From: Deltaproteobacteria bacterium
GTDB lineage: Bacteria > Desulfobacterota > Desulfarculia > Adiutricales > Adiutricaceae
NCBI GenBank assembly: GCA_031269135.1
Contig: JAISZP010000245.1
Coordinates: 1 to 9,043 of the forward strand
DNA: 9,043 nucleotides
Reading direction: 5' to 3'
In this document: positions 1 through 4,692 of the stretch, in pieces
Numbering within the stretch: the first letter of the stretch is position 1
How the letters are laid out: each line of letters starts with the position of its first letter
The notes under the pieces: model-generated
Database searches by the model: none
Told to the model about the DNA's origin: nothing
What the model saw: only the letters and a program-made list of their open reading frames with translations
Program-made: the position numbers and the translations under genes

Positions 1-54
1 CGATCAGGGAAACGAAGACGACCAGGGAAACGAGGTCGACCAGGGAAATTGGTG
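1..54. repeat. Three tandem 18-bp repeats at the left edge
   Basis: Units at 1-18, 19-36 and 37-54 share the core cgaccagggaaa. Units 1 and 2 differ at only a few positions and unit 3 diverges in its last third. The period is a multiple of three, so the open frame gains a six-residue repeat without shifting. The array may continue to the left of the window. Confidence 0.7.
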
Positions 55-218
55 CGGCAAGGACCCGCCACGTCGCATATAGGTTCAAGACCAATGTTGA
101 GATCTTGCAGAGTCCGGATACGTTGAAGTTCCAAAGGGACTTGCAGTTGCGGACGACCGCGCGGGTCAAGAGAGCGCTCTGGAGCGCGACGCCGACAAAC
201 AACCTTGCTTATGACTAA
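3..218 (+). CDS. 3' end of an unrecognised reading frame (partial)
   Basis: A reading frame enters from the left edge and stays open for 71 codons to a TAA at 216-218; the other two plus frames close by about position 125. The first 18 residues consist of a sixfold-period repeat (RETKTT, RETRST, REIGAA) encoded by an 18-bp DNA repeat. The remainder is basic, with a segment reading ILQSPDTLKFQRDLQLRTT. I recognise no family. A strong plus-strand terminator lies about 100 bases downstream, which suits a plus-strand transcript ending here. A minus-strand frame is also open across the same interval, so the coding strand is not certain. The start and most of the gene lie outside the window. Confidence 0.35.
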   Translation: MRETKTTRETRSTREIGAARTRHVAYRFKTNVEILQSPDTLKFQRDLQLRTTARVKRALWSATPTNNLAYD

Positions 219-315
219 ACGATACCGTAAATAGATCGCGATATCATAGCTGGATAATATTGGCTAGACGACATCAGCTAGATATCTTAGATGGACATCG
301 TAAGACGATAGTTTT

Positions 316-349
316 AAAGCTGCGGAATTTTTATTCCGCAGCTTTTTTT
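316..349 (+). terminator. Strong intrinsic terminator
   Basis: A perfect 13-bp stem pairs aaagctgcggaat (316-328) with attccgcagcttt (333-345), around a TTTT loop. The run of seven T residues at 343-349 overlaps the end of the 3' arm. It would end transcription coming from the left-edge frame. The minus-strand reading lacks a comparable T-tract. Confidence 0.85.
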
Positions 350-400
350 ATTCCCAGCTTTTTTTCATTCTGCGGCTTTTTTTATTCCGCAGCTTTTTTT
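333..400 (+). repeat. Four tandem copies of a terminator 3' arm plus T-tract
   Basis: Four head-to-tail units of 16-17 bp have the consensus attccgcagcttttttt, at 333-349, 350-365, 367-383 and 384-400. Units 1 and 4 are identical. Unit 3 has two changes, and both still pair with the single 5' arm (316-328) through G-U wobble. Unit 2 lacks one base of the stem. Each unit carries its own run of seven T residues. Confidence 0.85.
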
Positions 401-543
401 CCCGCCAAATGTTTTAAAAGCGATGCTTGATCTGGGCAATAATTATGCAAGCCGAAAAATCATCGCATTTAAATGATGAAGCGATTTTAATTAAATGACG
501 ACTCGTCAAGATGAAAATCGAACAGAAAATCAAACTTGAAAGC

Positions 544-571
544 GCCTTGCGTTCGCCATGAACGCAAAGGC
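544..571. other. Stem-loop downstream of the RluA-like gene
   Basis: gccttgcgttc (544-554) pairs with gaacgcaaaggc (560-571) with one bulged A and a 5-base loop. It lies about 75 bases beyond the stop of the minus-strand RluA-like gene. Neither side carries a convincing T-tract, so it could be a weak terminator or a 3'-end RNA structure. The function is not established. Confidence 0.4.
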
Positions 572-647
572 CGTCATTGTATCCAAACCCTAAAAAACTC
601 TTCCTCAACTATATGTCGGAGCGCATTCAACTGCCGCCGACTAAAGG

Positions 648-1394
648 TCAAAGATTGTCGCTTGCATTTTCGATTAAAGAATTCCAAGGCCAAGCGTCGT
701 CTTTTCGACAGGAAAACGACAAACGCTCCCCGCTTATCGGGTGATTAAATTCAATTCTTTCAGCCATTAGTCCGATTGATTGAGCGCCCGCAGGACCTTT
801 GGGTCCATCGTATAAAACATCCCCCCAAATCGGATGGCCAATGGAAGAAAGCTGAGAGCGAATCTGGTGTTTAAAACCGGTCAACAGCTCGATTTCCAAT
901 AGGCTTGAACGAACTCCATCAATGGAGCCTGTGGAGATGAGCTTATAAATCAGTTCGGCGGCTGCGCCGTTTTCTTCGGCCTCAACGGTGCGATTGAAGA
1001 CCCTGGTCAGTTTCGAGGAAAGTTTTATTGTTTCATTTTTTAGGCTGCCGACGCAGAGCGCATGGTAGATCTTTTTGACGTCACGCTCTCTAAACTGCTT
1101 GGATATCCTTGAGGCTGATTTTGATGTTTTGGCCAACACCATGATTCCGCGCACGGCAAGGTCCAATCGGTGACATAAACCCACCCAGGCCCGGCCCGGC
1201 TTGTTGTAGGTCGTCTCCAAATACCCTCTCGCCCACTGGAGCACATCTGGTCTATCTCGACCGTCTGGTTGCGAAAGCCAACCCGCTGGTTTTATTATTA
1301 CCAATATTTGACGATCTTCGTATATAATTGATGGCGGTGAGGTCAATTTCAACTCCGTAATTGGAATTTGCAAATCGCAAACGGCATTGACCAA
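648..1394 (-). CDS. RluA-family RNA pseudouridine synthase
   Basis: This 248-residue protein should isomerise uridine to pseudouridine in rRNA or tRNA in the cytoplasm; the target base cannot be read from sequence. The catalytic-aspartate motif is HRLD (residues 75-78). It is followed by GIMVLAKT and FRERDVKKIYHAL, which carries the conserved tyrosine (Y110). The family's C-terminal signature appears as LLTGFKHQIRSQL then GHPIWGDVLYDGP. The usual TSG after HRLD is replaced by VRG. There is no clear S4 domain at the N-terminus, so it is a catalytic-domain-only member. The start used is a TTG at 1394-1392. An in-frame stop lies about 65 bases upstream, no ATG precedes the conserved domain, and the Shine-Dalgarno is weak, so the start is uncertain. 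It is divergent from the rsmG fusion, sharing a gap of about 76 bases. Confidence 0.88.
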   Translation of the reverse strand: MVNAVCDLQIPITELKLTSPPSIIYEDRQILVIIKPAGWLSQPDGRDRPDVLQWARGYLETTYNKPGRAWVGLCHRLDLAVRGIMVLAKTSKSASRISKQFRERDVKKIYHALCVGSLKNETIKLSSKLTRVFNRTVEAEENGAAAELIYKLISTGSIDGVRSSLLEIELLTGFKHQIRSQLSSIGHPIWGDVLYDGPKGPAGAQSIGLMAERIEFNHPISGERLSFSCRKDDAWPWNSLIENASDNL

Positions 1395-1470
1395 GCTCTT
1401 GACGACCGTAATGACGTTTAGGAGAAAAATAGCCCGCCTTACGGCGCGAATTTAAGGCTTATAGCTCACA

Positions 1471-2937
1471 ATGATTAAAAATGAAATCGATAGACAGTTA
1501 GCTAGTTTAATATCCGCCGAATTTTTAAAGGCCGGTCAGTCGCTCGAACTTCACGAACTTGAACGTCTGGTCTGGCTGGACACCTTATTGAAAGCCCGTA
1601 ACGAAGCATTAGATCTTACCCGCATCGACGGCGAAAAATCGTTGATAATAAAACACTACCTGGATTCAGCCATAGCCGCCACTTTTATCGAGCCTAAGGG
1701 CGTCTTGATGGATTTGGGAACCGGGGCGGGTTTTCCGGGCTTGGTGATGGCCATCTTACGGCCATATTGGAAGATCCTTTTAGCCGAGCCGCGTAGAAAG
1801 CGTTTGGCCTTCATCGAAGAAGCGGTGGAACTGCTGGGCTTGAAGAACGTGGAGCTATTTCCCCACAAAGTCACTCCGGCTTTTAAAGGAGACGTGGAAA
1901 GCATCGTGGTCCGCGATTTCGGCTCGGTGTCCCAAATTCTGCCTCTGGCGGCCGCGATCCTTCCTCGCGGCGGCAGACTCCACCTGTTGAAGGGTCCTAA
2001 AGTGGACAACGAAATGAAATTAGCCGCCAAAACGCAATATTGGAGCGAGTTTGACGAAATAAAGGACAGCAGCTATTTTCTTGGAGCTCAAAAACTTCAA
2101 AGAAGGGTGATAAGCTTCGTAAAGGGAAGCGACTCCGAAAGGACTCTTCCAAGTCGCCAGGTGCTTGAAATCGCAAGTCCCATGAACCCTCGCTTCAAAA
2201 ACTGGCTGCAACTCTTAGACGGCAGAGGAGTGAAAAAATATAACCAGGCCATCATCTCAGGGGTCAAGTTCGTAAAAGAGATTTTACGAACTTATCCTCA
2301 CGAAGTCCTTGGGCTTTTAGCCGTCAAAGAGAGAGATTACGGCGCGATGAACATCCCCAACGGCATCCCGATTCATCACTTAAGAGCCGAGATATTCGCT
2401 CAGCTAGATCTCTTTGGGACAGGGCCTCCTTTGCTGGTGTTGAAAGCCCAGGCGCCTCCGATATGGGAGCCTGAAAAAGCCCATAAAGGGGTCAGGCTCT
2501 TTGTGCCTTTCCAGGATCCCGCGAACGTCGGAACGGTCATAAGAAGCGCCGCCGCCTTAGGCGTGGAAGCGGTTCTTTTGAAACAATCCGCCAACCCTTT
2601 TCACCCCAAGGCCTTGAGGGCCGGCGGACCGGCGGTTTATCAGGCCGCGATCCTCCAAGGTCCGTCTCTTGAAGAATTGAAGGACGTCAAAAGCGACTTT
2701 TTCGCCCTTTCGACGAGCGGACGAAACATCTTTGAATTTAATCCGCCTGATTGTTTGAATTTGGTGATGGGATTGGAAGGAACAGGTTTGGACGACCTCT
2801 GGCCCTTGGAAAACCGCTTGACGATACCAATGGCGGCAGGGGTGGAGTCGTTAAACGCGGCGGCGGCCGCCGCAATCGCCATGGCGACGGTCGTCAACGC
2901 GCAAACTAGACGTTGTACGTCGGACTATGAAATCTAG
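1471..2937 (+). CDS. rsmG: Fusion of RsmG (16S rRNA m7G527 methyltransferase) and a SpoU/TrmH-family RNA methyltransferase
   Basis: This 488-residue protein has two SAM-dependent RNA methyltransferase domains. Residues 1 to about 220 match RsmG/GidB: the LTRIDG...KHYLDS segment (49-66), the SAM-binding loop DLGTGAGFPG (81-90) and EPRRKR (106-111). RsmG is known to methylate N7 of G527 in 16S rRNA. Residues about 225-340 look like a SpoU substrate-binding domain. Residues about 341-475 hold the three SPOUT motifs: NVGTVIRSAAALG (352-364), LVMGLEGTGL (431-440) and IPMAAGVESLNAAAAAAI (452-469). SpoU enzymes usually 2'-O-methylate rRNA or tRNA; the target here is unknown. RsmG alone is about 210 residues, so both enzymes appear complete in one frame with no frameshift sign. 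The ATG start has only a weak AAGG well upstream. It is divergent from the RluA-like gene. Confidence 0.9.
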   Translation: MIKNEIDRQLASLISAEFLKAGQSLELHELERLVWLDTLLKARNEALDLTRIDGEKSLIIKHYLDSAIAATFIEPKGVLMDLGTGAGFPGLVMAILRPYWKILLAEPRRKRLAFIEEAVELLGLKNVELFPHKVTPAFKGDVESIVVRDFGSVSQILPLAAAILPRGGRLHLLKGPKVDNEMKLAAKTQYWSEFDEIKDSSYFLGAQKLQRRVISFVKGSDSERTLPSRQVLEIASPMNPRFKNWLQLLDGRGVKKYNQAIISGVKFVKEILRTYPHEVLGLLAVKERDYGAMNIPNGIPIHHLRAEIFAQLDLFGTGPPLLVLKAQAPPIWEPEKAHKGVRLFVPFQDPANVGTVIRSAAALGVEAVLLKQSANPFHPKALRAGGPAVYQAAILQGPSLEELKDVKSDFFALSTSGRNIFEFNPPDCLNLVMGLEGTGLDDLWPLENRLTIPMAAGVESLNAAAAAAIAMATVVNAQTRRCTSDYEI

Positions 2938-2956
2938 TCGATAAAAACTAGACGTT
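2903..2956. repeat. 12-bp direct repeat around the end of the rsmG fusion
   Basis: aaactagacgtt occurs at 2903-2914, inside the last codons, and at 2945-2956, just past the stop. A related aaatagacgtt sits at 3055-3065, within the last codons of the facing small gene. No function is evident. Confidence 0.55.
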
Positions 2957-2991
2957 AAAAAGGTCGGAGAAGGCCTAAACCCTCTCCGACC
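2957..2991 (-). terminator. Intrinsic terminator of the YjfB-like gene
   Basis: ggtcggaga (2962-2970) pairs with tctccgacc (2983-2991). Read on the minus strand, the hairpin is followed directly by five T residues (complement of 2957-2961). It lies about 60 bases past the stop of the minus-strand gene at 3051. The plus-strand side lacks a T-tract, but the hairpin may also help end the facing rsmG transcript. Confidence 0.75.
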
Positions 2992-3050
2992 GCTTTAGCT
3001 CTATCCTGGCGAGCCTCTTTAGGCTTCCGTCAAGACTGACCGAACGTCTT

Positions 3051-3260
3051 TTACAAATAGACGTTAAGCTTCGTGCCGATGCCCGTCATCAGAGCCAGCG
3101 CCATAAGCGCCGTCTGCTGTTGCTGGATGGCCATCTGCTGCCTGGCTGCGACCTCGATGGTCTTGATAGCCAAGTCGGTCTGGGCTTTCTGGTTGTCCAA
3201 AAGGGTCGTCACCAGCTGGCCGGTGAAAGAAGCTGCATTACCCGTGCTGTTGACATTCAT
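3051..3260 (-). CDS. Small protein resembling the YjfB putative motility family
   Basis: A 69-residue protein with no signal peptide or clear membrane segment. The middle is helical and rich in Q, A and M (LAIKTIEVAARQQ, then AIQQQQTAL), and it ends GIGTKLNVYL. The size, helical core and glycine-then-NV/DV ending resemble the YjfB family, small proteins linked to motility and under SigD (the sigma28 homologue) in Bacillus subtilis. This is recalled family knowledge, not a search result. The ribosome binding site is very strong: AAGGAGGG about seven bases before ATG, suggesting high expression. A sigma28-like promoter lies upstream, a 6-bp hairpin sits in the leader and an intrinsic terminator follows, so this looks like an independent monocistronic unit. 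The coding call is firm and the family call is tentative. Confidence 0.75.
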   Translation of the reverse strand: MNVNSTGNAASFTGQLVTTLLDNQKAQTDLAIKTIEVAARQQMAIQQQQTALMALALMTGIGTKLNVYL

Positions 3261-3286
3261 TTGATTACCCTCCTTGGTTGGAATAT

Positions 3287-3304
3287 GACCTCTTGCTTGA
3301 GGTC
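3287..3304 (-). other. Hairpin in the 5' leader of the YjfB-like gene
   Basis: gacctc (3287-3292) and gaggtc (3299-3304) form a perfect 6-bp stem with a 6-base loop. It lies between the inferred transcription start (about 3314) and the strong Shine-Dalgarno on the minus strand. It may stabilise the mRNA or affect translation. Confidence 0.5.
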
Positions 3305-3321
3305 GCTCTTATCCGCTTTTC

Positions 3322-3348
3322 TTATCGACCTAAAGGAGGATACTCTTA
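3322..3348 (-). promoter_or_regulatory. Sigma28 (FliA/SigD)-like promoter of the YjfB-like gene
   Basis: On the minus strand TAAG (3348-3345) is followed by exactly 15 bases and then GTCGATAA (3329-3322). The established FliA consensus is TAAA-N15-GCCGATAA, so 3 of 4 and 7 of 8 positions match with consensus spacing. The inferred start site near 3314 gives a leader of about 55 bases. I saw no competing sigma70 promoter in this gap. Confidence 0.6.
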
Positions 3349-3351
3349 AAT

Positions 3352-3390
3352 GGCATGCCTTTTTTCTTGAGCTTTAATTAAAGGCATGCC
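3352..3390. repeat. Inverted repeat between the IHF-like gene and the sigma28-like promoter
   Basis: ggcatgccttt (3352-3362) and aaaggcatgcc (3380-3390) are exact inverted copies around a 17-base spacer, and each arm contains the self-palindrome ggcatgcc. On the minus strand it follows the IHF-like gene and directly abuts the sigma28-like promoter. It could be a poor terminator for the IHF-like gene (no T-tract follows) or a protein-binding site. Confidence 0.55.
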
Positions 3391-3419
3391 TTATCAGACG
3401 ACAGCTTAAAACTTAAAAA

Positions 3420-3767
3420 TTATTCCTTATCATCGTCAAAATCATCGTCGTCGTCGGCTAAAGCATTGGAATTTTGTTGAACTCCGTCATTTGGAGCATC
3501 AACCATGGCCTTGAGTTCTTTCCCTGGTTTGAAGATAGGCATTCTTTTGGGTCCAACCACAATAGCGTTGCCGCTTTTAGGGTTACGTCCAACGTAAGAT
3601 GGGTAATTACGGATGGTAAAAGAGCCGAAACCACGAAGTTCCGCTCTTTCGCCATTGCGAAGACCTTTGATTATCGTGTCAAAAAATAAATCGACAACTT
3701 TCTCGGAATCCCGAGCGTTAATATTCGAAAAGCTGGACAAGGCTAAAATCAATTCGGACTTGTTCAC
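3420..3767 (-). CDS. ihfB: IHF-beta/HU-family DNA-bending protein with acidic C-terminal tail
   Basis: A 115-residue nucleoid protein that should bind and bend DNA as a dimer. The start chosen is GTG at 3767, giving MNKSELILALSS, the usual IHF N-terminus. GAGG lies five bases upstream; earlier in-frame starts would add an uncharacteristic cysteine-rich leader. The dimer core is followed by GERAELRGFGSF, and the DNA-intercalating arm appears as GRNPKSGNAIVVGPKRMP with the key proline in RNPK. The fold ends at about residue 92, near GKELKAMV, the usual family length of about 94. A further 23 or so residues end in a run of aspartates (DDDDDFDDDKE), which is unusual for IHF. A consensus promoter sits about 200 bases upstream. 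HU cannot be excluded, but MNKSEL and the arm favour IHF-beta. Confidence 0.85.
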   Translation of the reverse strand: MNKSELILALSSFSNINARDSEKVVDLFFDTIIKGLRNGERAELRGFGSFTIRNYPSYVGRNPKSGNAIVVGPKRMPIFKPGKELKAMVDAPNDGVQQNSNALADDDDDFDDDKE

Positions 3768-3911
3768 ATTTACCTCACAATAACGGCAAAAAAGCGACAA
3801 CGCCAATGGGTAAAATCACTGTAGCCATTAAAGGTGGACATTACATTTTTTCAGGGCTTTGGTGTCGCTTCGACAGCCTTAAACACCATACTAGGTAAAA
3901 CGTATTCAATT

Positions 3912-3940
3912 AAAAAAAGGCCCAGTCGTAGTTTACTGAG
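3912..3940 (-). terminator. Possible attenuator in the IHF-like gene leader
   Basis: On the minus strand CTCAGT and ACTGGG (complements of 3940-3935 and 3926-3921) form a 6-bp stem with one G-U pair and an 8-base loop. CC and seven T residues (complement of 3918-3912) follow. It lies downstream of the promoter at 3970-3999 and upstream of the start codon, the position of a transcription attenuator. The stem is short, so termination is likely partial. Confidence 0.4.
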
Positions 3941-3969
3941 ACCAAATCGGCTAAACGCCAATCACTATT

Positions 3970-3999
3970 TTTATAACACTTTTTCTTGGTAAATGTCAA
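3970..3999 (-). promoter_or_regulatory. Sigma70-type promoter of the IHF-like gene
   Basis: On the minus strand TTGACA (3999-3994) is followed by 18 bases and TATAAA (3975-3970). The -35 element is a perfect match and the -10 has one mismatch. The expected start near 3963 leaves a leader of about 195 bases before the GTG, containing the attenuator-like hairpin and another small stem (tgtcg/cgaca at 3863-3875). Confidence 0.7.
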
Positions 4000-4399
4000 T
4001 AAAATCAGAAGTTTTTATTATTCAGCAAAAACTCTCAAATCTTCGATTTGGTGCTTCCCTAAAAGAACGACGACAGTATGATTTAATACTTTTACAAATA
4101 TTAAAAAAATTAACGCTATTAAGCAGTATTTCTTGTTCATTTTATCAATAATACGTAACAATATATTTATTAGAGCTTATTTTTATTTTTTTATGATAAT
4201 TAGAAATATTATTTTGTCATTAAATGTTTTAAGATGTTTTTTAGAAATTTCAATCAATAAACAGCAAATTTAATATTGTTTGTCCAAAGAAATTTAAATG
4301 CCTTGGCGTCCTCCCTTTAGTCATGGTTGCCGCCATTACCGCCATTACACGGAAAAGCAAACGCCTTGAAACAATTACAAGGACTTTTCTCAAACTAGT
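4000..4399. other. AT-rich intergenic interval
   Basis: No gene is supportable here. 4000-4290 is extremely AT-rich and contains a small hairpin (caaatc/gatttg at 4036-4050). From about 4290 the composition returns to normal. A 9-bp tandem pair (cgccattac at 4331-4339 and 4340-4348) and a weak stem (ccttg/caagg at 4364-4382) follow. The AT-rich part could act as an upstream element or nucleoid-protein binding region for the flanking promoters; that is inference. Confidence 0.5.
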
Positions 4400-4402
4400 T
4401 TG
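4391..4402. promoter_or_regulatory. 12-bp perfect palindrome overlapping a -35 element
   Basis: caaactagtttg reads identically on both strands and overlaps the first three bases of the -35 hexamer at 4400-4405. That placement is typical of a repressor operator, but no regulator is identified. Confidence 0.4.
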
Positions 4403-4428
4403 ACTTATTGAACTATTGCCTATATACT
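4400..4428 (+). promoter_or_regulatory. Near-consensus sigma70-type promoter
   Basis: TTGACT (4400-4405), a 17-base spacer and TATACT (4423-4428): five of six matches at each element with ideal spacing. Transcription from about 4435 would give the HD-GYP gene a leader of about 258 bases, or a separate short transcript. Confidence 0.65.
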
Positions 4429-4438
4429 ATTGTTGGCT

Positions 4439-4525
4439 TTAGCTCATAAATTGATTTTGAGGCAGGCAGAAGCTTTTTGTGGTCACGTCCTTGCCGGTGA
4501 TGGAGATTTTCAAGCCGCACAATAC
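4439..4525 (-). pseudogene. Possible C-terminal relic of an unidentified protein
   Basis: On the minus strand 28 codons end in TAA at 4439-4441 and read in part GLKISITGKDVTTKSFC then LPQNQFMS. This composition looks like real protein. An in-frame TGA lies immediately upstream (4526-4528) and no start is available. The block has normal base composition inside AT-rich flanks, consistent with a leftover gene end. I do not recognise the family, and chance is possible. Confidence 0.25.
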
Positions 4526-4596
4526 TCAAGAATGCTCAAGACGGCCAATCAAAAATCAAGTCTAAATTTGACCATATATTTATATATCTACCTCTC

Positions 4597-4626
4597 TTTA
4601 CACCCCTGTCGCCTACAATCTACAAT
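4597..4626 (+). promoter_or_regulatory. Second promoter candidate for the HD-GYP gene
   Basis: TTTACA (4597-4602), 18 bases and TACAAT (4621-4626), giving a leader of about 60 bases. The -10 sits in a tandem ctacaat pair (4613-4626). It is weaker than the promoter at 4400 but better placed for the gene. Confidence 0.4.
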
Positions 4627-4692
4627 ATATCCACTCTCCAACATTAATGACGTATCAAAATTATCTTTCTTATGTGATAAATAAAGGCATAT

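Larger units (their letters stand above)
219..647. other. Non-coding interval between the left-edge frame and the RluA-like gene
   Basis: About 430 bases without a gene I can support. It holds a strong plus-strand terminator (316-349), a tandem array of the terminator's 3' half (333-400), and a stem-loop (544-571). The rest, 401-540 in particular, is AT-rich. Short open frames on both strands here have no plausible ribosome binding site and no recognisable motifs. One of them runs well into the 3' part of the RluA-like gene on the opposite strand. Confidence 0.6.

Noticed and set aside
613..744. A plus-strand ATG frame of 43 codons (MSERIQLPPTKG...).
   Set aside because: It overlaps about 100 bases of the well-supported RluA-like gene on the other strand and has no Shine-Dalgarno.
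3332..3370. A perfect AAAGGAGG followed by ATG at 3350 on the plus strand.
   Set aside because: The frame is only six codons long (MACLFS, stop). The purine run is explained as the spacer of the minus-strand sigma28-like promoter.
4000..4290. The AT-rich block as a replication origin, given rsmG (gidB) is often near oriC.
   Set aside because: There is no cluster of TTATCCACA-type DnaA boxes; the closest match (TTATCAATA at 4141-4149) is single and imperfect. No dnaA, parA or gidA is in the window.
4430..4684. An 84-codon plus frame starting at TTG.
   Set aside because: It starts essentially at the predicted transcription start, has no ribosome site and turns into AT-rich low-complexity sequence in its second half. 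No motif is recognisable.
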